From Bradyrhizobium erythrophlei (GTDB lineage: Bacteria; Pseudomonadota; Alphaproteobacteria; Rhizobiales; Xanthobacteraceae), in contig NZ_LT670817.1 in NCBI RefSeq assembly GCF_900129425.1, positions 5,270,001 through 5,334,000 on the forward strand: DNA of 64,000 nucleotides, read 5' to 3'. Below are positions 26,093 to 33,849 of this stretch, in pieces (position 1 is the first letter of the stretch; each line of letters opens with the position of its first letter). The notes beneath the pieces were generated by a model, which did no database searches, was not told the DNA's origin, and saw only the letters and a list, made by a program, of their open reading frames with translations. A program made the translations under genes and the position numbers.

Positions 26093-27985
26093 TCATTGCG
26101 GCGAGAACAGACTCCCTCCGATCGCGTCGATCAGGAAGCTTGAGCCGGCGTCCGACAAATGCACGATATCGGTGGTTACTACGTCGTTTGCCGTGGGGCC
26201 GATGCGGGTCAGGCATCCCTCCTGATCGCAGAGGATATGCCATGCCGAGATATATTCCACGCCGGCGGCCCTGCTGAAGCCTTCCATTCGTTCGTCGTTC
26301 TCCGGCCCGGACACGCCTGCCGCGATCCTGTCGACGATGGTGTGCCGCATTCGGTAAAAATTCACCAGCGAATGCGGCAGTGTGCGTTTCCATACCGGCA
26401 CCGGCCCCAAAATGACAATTCGCGGGACGTTGATGGCCCTCAGTTTGCCGATGGTCTCCATGAGTTTGCCCAGATCGTTGTGCTTGTCCCACATCGCGTG
26501 AAGCAGCACGATCTGCGGGGCGGACGATTTTATAAAACCAAACACGCGATCGTTGGTCACATCACAAGGCGATCCTCCGGCCGCCAAAATCGGCGCGCAC
26601 CCCGGGGCGGCAAAGTGAGCCAGGCGAAACGGAACGGTTTCCTCGGCTTTTTTTAATCCCGGATAGAGCGCTGCCGCGGTGGAATCTCCCCAAACAAATA
26701 AAAGAGGCTTGTCGCCCTTCTCGATGCAGTTCGGGCCGAGCCGAGCTCCAGCCGCCTCCGAAAAACATTCATTGCGCAGTCCGGCATTGTTCTGCTGCTG
26801 AATCTGCGCGATGTCGCGAATCTCCGGGGGGAAGCGAAAGCCAAAGCCGGACGCATTGACCGTTAAAATTCCGGCTACGCCGACCGCAATCAGTCCGAAA
26901 GACAATCTCGGCACGGCGTTTTGCTGTCGGCGAAGCGGGATCTCGACGAAACGGAATGTCAGCCACGCCAGAATAAAAGCAACGAGGATGGCTGCCCAGA
27001 TTTCCACCGTGTTCGCGTTCCCATTTCGTACAATCCCGAGATAGGACAACAGCGGCCAGTGCCAAAGATAGAGCGGATAGCTGATCAACCCGATCAGCAC
27101 CATCGGTCGGTTCGACAGTAAAATCCGGTTTATCGACGAATTCGGCGACAGGATAATCAGCACGGCGCCGAGCACCGGAAGCAACGCGTCTACACCCGGA
27201 AACAAACTGTTGGTGTTGAACCAGATCGCGGCACCGAGGATCGCCGCTATGCCGATTGCCGCCCGCAAGTCGTCAAAGTTGGCAAAGCCGCCAGCTTCGC
27301 GTTTGGGACGCTCAAAGTCCTGGTTTGCCAGGATGGCGCCGGCCAGCAGCTCCCACCCCCTCGATATCGGCGAGTAGAACGACCACTCCTTGTAGCCGAA
27401 GAAAATCAAGAGGCCGACCGCGAACGACGCAACCGCGATCGCTGCCATCCGGAACCGGCGCCGCTTCGATCCGAACAGCATCAACAGAACTAGCGGCCAG
27501 AAAATGTAGAACTGCTCCTCGATACCTAACGACCAAAGGTGGAGGAGCGGATTGTCGGCCGCCTCGGGCGCAAAATAGCCGGCCTGCGAGAGCTGAAACA
27601 GGTTGGACACAAAAGCCACGCCGGCGGCGATGCCCTTGCCAAGCAAGGAAAACTGGTCCGGCAGCAGGACAAACCAGCCGACCAGCCAGCTAACGGCCAG
27701 CACGACGATAAGCGCCGGAAATATCCGGCGAATCCGTCGAGCGTAGAATTCCGCCGGCGAGAAGGTGCCGGCTCCGGCCTCGTTGAGAATGATGCGGGTG
27801 ATCAGGAAGCCGGAAATAACGAAAAAGATGTCGACGCCGATAAACCCGCCGGGAACCAGCCGCGCGTGATATCCGATCACCAACAGAATGGAGACCGCTC
27901 GCAGACCGTCGATGTCGGCGCGATACGCAAGTTTGTCGTTTTCGCGCCCGGACCGAACGAACGGCAAGTTGTGCTCCCCCGGCAA
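26093..27985 (-). CDS. acyltransferase family 3 (OafA-like) with C-terminal SGNH domain
   Basis: 630 residues. The N-terminal half is a ten-span acyltransferase-3 domain: RADIDGLRAVSILLVIGYH, GGFIGVDIFFVISGFLIT, ARRIRRIFPAL, HLWSLGIEEQFYIFWPL and SYPLYLWHWPLL. The C-terminal part is a periplasmic SGNH hydrolase-like domain with WGDS near 432-435 and a late D-x-x-H in DIVHLS near 606. This two-domain form O-acetylates O-antigen, succinoglycan or related polymers in known members. It is a single-gene unit. The exact polymer is unknown. Confidence 0.9.
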   Translation of the reverse strand: MPGEHNLPFVRSGRENDKLAYRADIDGLRAVSILLVIGYHARLVPGGFIGVDIFFVISGFLITRIILNEAGAGTFSPAEFYARRIRRIFPALIVVLAVSWLVGWFVLLPDQFSLLGKGIAAGVAFVSNLFQLSQAGYFAPEAADNPLLHLWSLGIEEQFYIFWPLVLLMLFGSKRRRFRMAAIAVASFAVGLLIFFGYKEWSFYSPISRGWELLAGAILANQDFERPKREAGGFANFDDLRAAIGIAAILGAAIWFNTNSLFPGVDALLPVLGAVLIILSPNSSINRILLSNRPMVLIGLISYPLYLWHWPLLSYLGIVRNGNANTVEIWAAILVAFILAWLTFRFVEIPLRRQQNAVPRLSFGLIAVGVAGILTVNASGFGFRFPPEIRDIAQIQQQNNAGLRNECFSEAAGARLGPNCIEKGDKPLLFVWGDSTAAALYPGLKKAEETVPFRLAHFAAPGCAPILAAGGSPCDVTNDRVFGFIKSSAPQIVLLHAMWDKHNDLGKLMETIGKLRAINVPRIVILGPVPVWKRTLPHSLVNFYRMRHTIVDRIAAGVSGPENDERMEGFSRAAGVEYISAWHILCDQEGCLTRIGPTANDVVTTDIVHLSDAGSSFLIDAIGGSLFSPQ

Positions 27986-28117
27986 CCTCCCGATCTAGCG
28001 CATATTACCGGCCTAAAGTCATGGTCGCGCTGTATTTTCCCGTACCGAATTCCGGTCTTGTAGCAGCCGACGAGCGATCCCTGAAGGCCGAAGGATGGCC
28101 AAAAGCGGCCGCCAAAC

Positions 28118-28146
28118 AAAAAGGCCGGCGTGAGCCGGCCTTTTCT
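28118..28146 (-). terminator. Rho-independent terminator after the outer-membrane protein gene
   Basis: GGCCGGC / GCCGGCC arms with a short TGAG-type loop, flanked by A-run and T-run, so it could work in both directions. It sits 23 bases past the stop of the porin-like gene. Confidence 0.8.
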
Positions 28147-28168
28147 TTCTCTATCGAAACAAACCCGC

Positions 28169-28879
28169 TCAGTAGCGCGTGGCGACCGGGCCGCCCCAGC
28201 CGAAGCGATAGTTCACGCCGACCTTGACCGTATGCTCGTCGTCCCGGAACCGGGAGCCGACGATGTCGGCGGGACCACTGGTGAAGGTGGTGTTGCCGAA
28301 ATTGTAATACTGGTATTCGACCTTGGCGGACCAGCTTGGCGCGAACATGTATTCCAGACCGGCGCCGACGGTATAGCCATCCCGGTGGCTTCCATCGGTC
28401 GTGAAGGCCACGGGTGCACCGCCCACACTAGCGCCGATATTGTTGTTATCGCGCCAGGCGTAACCGCCCTTGGCGTAGAGCAACGCCGGGCCCCAAGTGT
28501 AGCCGAGCCGGCCGGTGACCGAGCCAAGCTGGTCGTTGTTGGAGGTGACCAGCGTGCCACCCGGAAACAGCACGCCATTATTGTTGCTGCTGAGCCAGTC
28601 GTACTGGGCTTCGGCACCGATGACCCAGTTGGTTGCGAACTGGTAATCGACGCCACCCTGTACGCCGCCCATAAACCGGCCGCCGCTGCCCTCCAGGCTG
28701 TTATTGCCGGAGAACGCACCGCCAATGTTGCCGCCGATGTAGAATCCGGTCCAGTTATAGACAACTTCCGGCGCCGTGTAGGCCGGAGCCTTTGTGTAGG
28801 TGCGGGCCGGCAAATCGGCCGCCACGGCGGGAGCCGCGAAAGCGATGAAGGCGGCTGCGCCGAGCAATAGTCTTTTCAT
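28169..28879 (-). CDS. Omp25/RopB-type outer-membrane beta-barrel protein
   Basis: 236 residues. Signal peptide ending APAVAADLPAR, then TAPEVVYNWTGFYIGGNIGG, the standard opening of the rhizobial/Brucella Omp25-Omp31 family. The body has alternating polar and aromatic strands (AEAQYDWLSS, LGYTWGPALLYAKGGYAW, YTVGAGLEYMF, KVEYQYYNFG), and the end VGVNYRFGWG...ATRY has a C-terminal aromatic typical of BAM substrates. A strong terminator follows. Small eight-stranded barrel; likely structural or adhesion role. Confidence 0.92.
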   Translation of the reverse strand: MKRLLLGAAAFIAFAAPAVAADLPARTYTKAPAYTAPEVVYNWTGFYIGGNIGGAFSGNNSLEGSGGRFMGGVQGGVDYQFATNWVIGAEAQYDWLSSNNNGVLFPGGTLVTSNNDQLGSVTGRLGYTWGPALLYAKGGYAWRDNNNIGASVGGAPVAFTTDGSHRDGYTVGAGLEYMFAPSWSAKVEYQYYNFGNTTFTSGPADIVGSRFRDDEHTVKVGVNYRFGWGGPVATRY

Positions 28880-29168
28880 GATTGTACCCCGTTATTGTCG
28901 CTGTCGACCCTCATCAAACAACGTGGCCTCAATTTGGTTGCTTCGCGGCAGGCGCGAAGCGCCGGATGGTTCCTGACTGTGACAGCGCGGCAACAAAGCC
29001 CTTTTGTTCCCGGCTGACACTACTTTTTGGCGGTTCCGTGCGCTCCGCAGCTATGTGCTGCGTCGGCCGAAGATAGGCTCAGGTTCGGACCTCGCTGAAA
29101 AGTGATCGCAGTTCCACGAACCGTGAGCGGTCAAAAACCAAACAATTTGAAGAGATAACCGCCGTTGT

Positions 29169-29363
29169 TTAGTCCAGACCTTCATCGTCCTCATCTGCCC
29201 ATGCGGTTCTGGGATTTTGCACGGGATGAGGCAACGGCCCCCGATGTTCAGCCACAATGCGCGGGTCGCTTCGATCGAACCACCGTTGGCAGAGTGGGCA
29301 CCGGGTAAAGTTTTCGACATCGAACGTCCGGCCTTGATTTGTGCATGCTCGGCGAGTTGACAT
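29169..29363 (-). CDS. small zinc-ribbon-like hypothetical protein
   Basis: 64 residues. An isolated Cys early (RRACTNQG) and a CPLC knuckle followed by QRWFDRSDPR suggest metal binding, then the chain ends in an acidic tail. It starts immediately downstream of the 78-residue gene on the same strand, likely the same transcript. Resembles small proteins of Bradyrhizobium (recalled); function unknown. Confidence 0.55.
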   Translation of the reverse strand: MSTRRACTNQGRTFDVENFTRCPLCQRWFDRSDPRIVAEHRGPLPHPVQNPRTAWADEDDEGLD

Positions 29364-29364
29364 G

Positions 29365-29601
29365 TCAGCCTCTAAAGCTCGCGCCGCTGCGCCGATGTTC
29401 CGGGCTGTGAGCCACGGATCGCCGGCGAGGCGCTTGTCCCTCCAGCCACGCTTCGGTTTTGGCCAGATCCCTCAGCGCCCCCGCAAGCTGACGCGCGGCA
29501 CGGCGCTCTGACCCCGGCGGCATTGCGCGCGCCTTGCGCAACATCTCCGCTGCGGCGCTGCGATAGGCAAAGGATCGACGGAGGAACAGCAGATTGCTCA
29601 C
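29365..29601 (-). CDS. small helical hypothetical protein with MPPG-x-ER motif
   Basis: 78 residues, soluble and highly basic. The segment AAAEMLRKARAMPPGSERRA shares an A..L..AR.MPPG.ER pattern with the protein at 31149-31346, so the two are probably paralogs. The C-terminus is Arg/Ser rich. It forms a pair with the following 64-residue zinc-ribbon-like gene. Function unknown. Confidence 0.6.
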   Translation of the reverse strand: MSNLLFLRRSFAYRSAAAEMLRKARAMPPGSERRAARQLAGALRDLAKTEAWLEGQAPRRRSVAHSPEHRRSGASFRG

Positions 29602-29767
29602 GGCTCAACTCCCTTACTGGATGCGCACCATCATCGCCCGGCGTGGCTGAACAGCGCATGAAAGCCGCCTTCGGCTGATGTTCACCTGCCCGATGGGCTA
29701 TCCTTGAACGGCAAGGGAACCGGGCGTCTCCCCCAAGCGTTTCCGTGGCTAATCCCCGGAGCAGCCA

Positions 29768-30025
29768 GTGCAAACGAAGAAAAAGCCATCAGGGTTGGTG
29801 ACCCCGTCGGGGCTGCTGAAATTGGTAGTGCACGCGGCCATGGGCGTCGCGATGGGCCTGGCCTTCGCGCTGATCTTGATGGTCATGGACCCCTCGGGAA
29901 TCGCAACCCTTGTCCAGCAAGAGGGAAATCAGGTCGCCGCGGTGGGTATCGGCACTCTCATGCTGACCTTCGGCATCGGTGCGGCCTTGACGAGGGCCGT
30001 CTTCATGATGACGGAGGATGACTGA
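29768..30025 (+). CDS. small two-span membrane protein
   Basis: 85 residues. A basic N-terminus (MQTKKKPSG), a first hydrophobic span (AAMGVAMGLAFALILMVM), a short loop, and a second span (VGIGTLMLTFGIGAALT) ending in an acidic tail EDD. No catalytic motif. Similar small membrane proteins occur in Bradyrhizobium (recalled). Function unknown. Confidence 0.65.
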   Translation: MQTKKKPSGLVTPSGLLKLVVHAAMGVAMGLAFALILMVMDPSGIATLVQQEGNQVAAVGIGTLMLTFGIGAALTRAVFMMTEDD

Positions 30026-30196
30026 TCCCCGGAGCAGCAAAGCCAAGACTGGCTTGGGACTTTTGAAGCGTCAGAAACACGACCGCAGAATTGCGAGCAT
30101 GACGTCAACGGTCCCGCCAAAAAATCTCGGCCAGCAGGTAAGCCGCCTGCCCCTCGAAGACGGACCTTCCCCCTCACGGGCCCGCGCGGAAGGTTT

Positions 30197-30553
30197 CTAA
30201 GTCATGCTGCCCGGCATGAAACATCGGATCGAGATCTGATTGTCAAACCGCATCGGCCAAACGATCGTGCGTCCTGCCCGGTTCGGTTCGGTGACCACGG
30301 CATCGTCGGGAACGTCGATCCAGTTGTTCTCGAGGCGAACCCGATAGTGGCCGTCTTTGGATTCCCAGTCGGGGTCGGCGACGCTTTCGCCGTCCGCCAC
30401 CGAGCAGCAAAGTCCCTTGCCGCTCGCCAGATGATCGAACCACGGCTTAAGCGGCGAATCGGCGTAGCGGCCATCAAGGTCGCGAGCCGTCACGCCGCCA
30501 ACGAGGCAAGCACCTGTCACACCAACCGCCAGACCAAACACGATGCGTTTCAT
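30197..30553 (-). CDS. secreted hypothetical protein with Cys-Cys motif
   Basis: 118 residues. Signal-peptide-like N-terminus (MKRIVFGLAVGVTGACLVGG), then SPLKPWFDHLASGKGLCCSVADGE and the conserved-looking blocks HYRVRLENNWIDVPDDAVV and ISIRCFMPG. The adjacent cysteines and the later one could bind metal or form disulfides. This matches a well-populated rhizobial family of periplasmic proteins of unknown role (recalled). Single gene. Confidence 0.7.
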   Translation of the reverse strand: MKRIVFGLAVGVTGACLVGGVTARDLDGRYADSPLKPWFDHLASGKGLCCSVADGESVADPDWESKDGHYRVRLENNWIDVPDDAVVTEPNRAGRTIVWPMRFDNQISIRCFMPGSMT

Positions 30554-30864
30554 TTGCCACGCTCCTGAATGTCAAAGCCCAGTCCCCGTTTGTGTTAAGC
30601 AATGTTCGTGCCGCTCCATACGAGCCGCTCTAAACGAATCGCAGCGCCATGATATTCTGCGCTGCAGATATCGGCGCGGCGCGGCGACCGGTTCGACACG
30701 CGTCATCGCGGCGCGCGTTCGAGCACGGTGAACCGTTGCCGAATCCGCCAGAGGCATTAAGCGCAATCAGGCATGTTGGTTCCTGACGTCGTCGCCGCCA
30801 AACATCCTCGCAAGTGCGATATGTTACACGGTCTCGTGAGTGAGGCGGCTAACGCCCGCTGACG
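30554..30864. other. intergenic stretch with nothing recognised
   Basis: Short frames on both strands are arginine-rich and lack ribosome sites. No repeat, terminator or RNA gene was recognised. Confidence 0.4.
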
Positions 30865-31086
30865 TCAGAGACCATGTGCCGAGCTGAGCTCGCTCACGGC
30901 AACACGCCCGGCATTGGTCAGGCCGTCCAGCGTTTTGTCGCCACGCTCCGCGCATTCGAGGATTTTGCTGGCGATGTGGCGCCGAGCCCAGTGTTCCTCG
31001 GCTCCGGCCGGCAGGGCCTTGCAGGCCCGATCGAGGGCGACCTCCATATTGGCCAGAGTGCGGGAGTTGAAGCTTTCCGCGATCAT
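30865..31086 (-). CDS. conserved hypothetical protein (73 aa)
   Basis: Starts at ATG 31086 (MIAESFNSRTLANMEVALDRAC); the open extension upstream is low-complexity and arginine-rich. The fold looks all-helical, with HIASKILECAERGDKTLDGL and a closing segment AGRVAVSELS. Resembles small helical proteins frequent in Bradyrhizobium (recalled). Soluble; function unknown. Confidence 0.65.
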   Translation of the reverse strand: MIAESFNSRTLANMEVALDRACKALPAGAEEHWARRHIASKILECAERGDKTLDGLTNAGRVAVSELSSAHGL

Positions 31087-31148
31087 GCGTCGTCTCCCTC
31101 TTGCCGCGGGGTCGCGGTGCCGGACTTCGCCCCGCCTTGCACAGCCGC

Positions 31149-31346
31149 TCAAGTTTTTTTCGCGGGTCTTCCGCGCTTGGCAAAAAATATGCCCTGCAAG
31201 TCAGCCGCATTTTGGAGAATACCGGCTTTTTTCATCGCCTCATTTCGCTCGGGACCGGGCGGCATCGTGCGCGCCGTTTCCAGAGCGGCCAACGCTTGGG
31301 CTTCCAGGTCGAGCCTGGGCCGCGGGTCTTTCGATTCGCGCGTCAT
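31149..31346 (-). CDS. small helical hypothetical protein with MPPG-x-ER motif
   Basis: 65 residues. LDLEAQALAALETARTMPPGPER matches the pattern of the 78-residue protein at 29365-29601. The C-terminus FAKRGRPAKKT resembles an AT-hook-like basic tail (GRP core), which could contact DNA; this is only suggestive. It lies upstream of the 73-residue gene on the same strand. Confidence 0.55.
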   Translation of the reverse strand: MTRESKDPRPRLDLEAQALAALETARTMPPGPERNEAMKKAGILQNAADLQGIFFAKRGRPAKKT

Positions 31347-31425
31347 GAAAGTCGAAAGCTACGCCCGTCGGCCCGAAGTTGTCTGTCCGGTGTTCGACTT
31401 TGGAACCAGAGCAAGGTTCCAACCG

Positions 31426-31863
31426 CTAGCGGGTCAGCTTTTCAAGCTCAGGAAAAGCTGTGTAGACCGCACCGGCGCAAGCCTCGGTTGCATTTTCGGC
31501 CACGCGGTCGAGCCGGCCATCGACGTAGAGAATGGCGCGCTCGCGCACCTCGCGATAACTGCCGTCGGATTCGCGCGGGGTAAAACGCAGGCAGCTGACG
31601 TAACGCAGCCGCCCGCCGACCGTGCGCTGTACCGGCTCGGCCATGGCGGCGTCGTGCACATCGACCGGATTGTTGAGATAGGTTCTCATGAACGCCAGCA
31701 ATTCGGCGCGATAGTTGTTCGGATACGGCTGCTCGGCGACGCCGCGATCGTCGGTAAAAGTGATGCTTCTACCGTCATCACTCCCCGCGCAGGCCGCGAG
31801 CACGACCGGCAGCAGCAGGATCGCCGCACGCTTTGCTGATATCCCCAAGTGCAACCTTGTCAC
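31426..31863 (-). CDS. lipoprotein of unknown function
   Basis: 145 residues. A signal peptide with lipobox VLAAC places it as a lipid-anchored periplasmic or outer-membrane protein. The mature part has YPNNYRAELLAFMRTYLNNP and a VSCLRFTPRESDGSYREVRER segment, with further cysteines. The pattern recurs in rhizobial lipoproteins (recalled). Single gene, function unknown. Confidence 0.75.
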   Translation of the reverse strand: MTRLHLGISAKRAAILLLPVVLAACAGSDDGRSITFTDDRGVAEQPYPNNYRAELLAFMRTYLNNPVDVHDAAMAEPVQRTVGGRLRYVSCLRFTPRESDGSYREVRERAILYVDGRLDRVAENATEACAGAVYTAFPELEKLTR

Positions 31864-32063
31864 TCATCCGACGTCCGGCCTGTTCTAGACCGTCCGTGAA
31901 TGAAAGGGAATCTGCATTTGAGGCTCATGGTTTCAGGCGCGTGCGAAGATCGCAACAACGCAGCACCAGCCCGCCACCATTGGGGAAGCAATGGCGCGGG
32001 CCGGGCCTGATATCCGCTGGGAGCGGCGGGGCAATGTGGATCAGCCGCGCCCGCGGATCAGTG

Positions 32064-32330
32064 TCAGCCGTGCTTGGCGGCGGGCTTAACGTGCTTGATC
32101 GCGACCTTCGAGAACCGGTGCGTCTTGAGCGCGCCCATCCGCTTGTGGAAGCCATGATGGCGGTAATGCCTGTGATGGTCGCCCATTTTGGCATTGGCGT
32201 TGAGCACGCTCGGCTTCCCCTGCACGGTTTTGACAGCCGGCGCGGGCGAGGTCTTGCCCGCATCGGCCGCAAACGCGGGCGCGGCGAGAACGGAAACAGC
32301 GAGCAAGGCTGCGGAAATTGTTTTCAACAT
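32064..32330 (-). CDS. small secreted His-rich basic protein
   Basis: 88 residues from ATG 32330, chosen because GAGGAG sits seven bases upstream. Signal peptide MLKTISAALLAVSVLAAPAFA, then a mature part of about 67 residues rich in Lys and His (DHHRHYRHHGFHKRM), ending in a basic tail. His clustering suggests metal binding in the periplasm, or a structural role; neither is shown. Confidence 0.65.
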   Translation of the reverse strand: MLKTISAALLAVSVLAAPAFAADAGKTSPAPAVKTVQGKPSVLNANAKMGDHHRHYRHHGFHKRMGALKTHRFSKVAIKHVKPAAKHG

Positions 32331-32607
32331 AGTCGTCTCCTCATTCAACGGGGATCACGAGGTTGCCGGTCGGATGGCCGGTTTCGTCGATCATGGGACG
32401 ACGTTAGCTGCCGCGCGCTGAACCCAGCGTGAAGCGCAGCGATGGACTTCGTTCATCTGGATGACACCTGTGTTATGTTCCACCCTGCAGTGCGGCGCCA
32501 AAATCCGTCAAATGAGGCGATTGGGCGCGGGAATGATCGAAAGCGGCCGGTGTTCAAATCACCATGCTTGGGTGTAGGATTGCCTCACTGGAAATCAGGA
32601 GAGACGC

Positions 32608-33153
32608 GTGACAAAATTTGCGATCAGGCTGCTGACTTTGGCGATGTTCTCGATGGCGCTAATCGCGGTGCCGCTGCTGACGGCAGCCCATGCCGCGGGC
32701 GGCGACAACCCATCGCCTCCGGCAACGGACTCCAGCAAGGCAAAGAAGAAGGGCGGCAAGAGATCCGGCATCGACGACCCCAAATTCATCGAGGGCTATC
32801 GCACCGCCTACGCCACGATCTACGACCGCAACGACTACACTTCCGCGATTGCGCAGTTGAAGGCGCTTGGCCATGACGACCGCGCCGATGTCGCCAACCT
32901 GATCGGCTACTCCTATCGCAAGCTCGGCGACTACAAGGTCTCGCAGATCTGGTACGAGCGCGCGCTGAAGGCCGATCCCAACCATGTGCGAACCTGGCAG
33001 TATTACGGACTGTGGCAGCTCGAACAGGGTAACCGCGATCAGGCGCAATACCATCTGGACCGGATCGGCCAGATCTGCGGCACCGGCTGCGCGGAATATC
33101 GGTCGCTTGCAGCGGCACTGGAAAAGCCGCCGGGCACCGGCCTCGTTTACTGA
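32608..33153 (+). CDS. secreted TPR protein, first of a tandem pair
   Basis: 181 residues, GTG start after AGGAGA. Signal peptide ending TAAHAAG, a Lys-rich linker (SSKAKKKGGKR), then tetratricopeptide helices: RNDYTSAIAQLKALG, NLIGYSYRKLGDYKVSQIWYE and VRTWQYYGLWQLEQGNRDQA. It ends KPPGTGLVY, as does the next gene. TPRs mediate protein contacts in the periplasm. Likely arose by duplication with 33229-33783; 75 bases separate the two. Confidence 0.8.
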   Translation: MTKFAIRLLTLAMFSMALIAVPLLTAAHAAGGDNPSPPATDSSKAKKKGGKRSGIDDPKFIEGYRTAYATIYDRNDYTSAIAQLKALGHDDRADVANLIGYSYRKLGDYKVSQIWYERALKADPNHVRTWQYYGLWQLEQGNRDQAQYHLDRIGQICGTGCAEYRSLAAALEKPPGTGLVY

Positions 33154-33228
33154 CGTTCGCGAAGTCAGGCTTTCTGATCTTCACGAAGTCAGATTGATTG
33201 ATCTTCACACCGGCAATAGGAGAAATGC

Positions 33229-33783
33229 ATGAGCAAGAAATTTGCGATCAGGCTTTTGACGCTGGCAATGTTCGTGGCGGCGCTGGTCGCCGCACCCCTG
33301 GTGACCAGGGCTTACGCCTCGTCCGACACCGACGCACCGCCGCCCTCCTCGACGAAGTCCACCAAGGCAAAGAAGAAGACCAGTGAAGTCCGTCCCAGCA
33401 TCGAGGATGCGGCATTCGCCAAGGGATATCACGCGGCTTATGCCACCATCTATGACCGCAACGACTATGCCACCGCGATCGGGCAACTGAAGGCGCTCGG
33501 TCACGACGACATCGCCGCGGTGGCCAATCTGATCGGCTACTCCTACCGCAAGCTCGGCGACTACAGGCTCTCGCAGATCTGGTACGAGCGCGCGCTGAAA
33601 GCCGACCCGAACCACGTCAAGACCTGGCAGTATTACGGGCTGTGGCAGGTCGAACAGGGCAACCGCGACCAGGCGCAATATCACCTGAGCCGGATCGCCG
33701 CCTTGGTCGGCACCGACAGCGAGGAATACCGCTCGCTGGCCGCGGCGCTTGAAAAGCCGCCCGGCACCGGGCTGGTTTACTGA
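33229..33783 (+). CDS. secreted TPR protein, second of a tandem pair
   Basis: 184 residues, ATG after AGGAGA. The same plan as the gene upstream: signal peptide, Lys-rich linker (STKAKKKTSE), TPR helices with LIGYSYRKLGDYRLSQIWY and identical C-terminus KPPGTGLVY. Most of the TPR part is near-identical at protein level to its neighbour, while signal and linker differ. A clear terminator follows. Confidence 0.82.
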   Translation: MSKKFAIRLLTLAMFVAALVAAPLVTRAYASSDTDAPPPSSTKSTKAKKKTSEVRPSIEDAAFAKGYHAAYATIYDRNDYATAIGQLKALGHDDIAAVANLIGYSYRKLGDYRLSQIWYERALKADPNHVKTWQYYGLWQVEQGNRDQAQYHLSRIAALVGTDSEEYRSLAAALEKPPGTGLVY

Positions 33784-33802
33784 GTTTTTGTATCAACCAT
33801 CG

Positions 33803-33840
33803 GGCCGGCGCAAACTTTCAGGTTTGCGCCGGCTTTGCTT
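33803..33840 (+). terminator. terminator after the tandem TPR genes
   Basis: Inverted repeat GCCGGCGCAAA / TTTGCGCCGGC with loop CTTTCAGG, followed by a T-rich stretch. Located about 20 bases past the stop. Confidence 0.75.
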
Positions 33841-33849
33841 TGACGCGTC

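Noticed and set aside
30018..30200. 60-codon frame overlapping the stop of the two-span membrane protein
   Set aside because: ATG overlap looks like coupling, but the protein is low-complexity and lacks any family resemblance.
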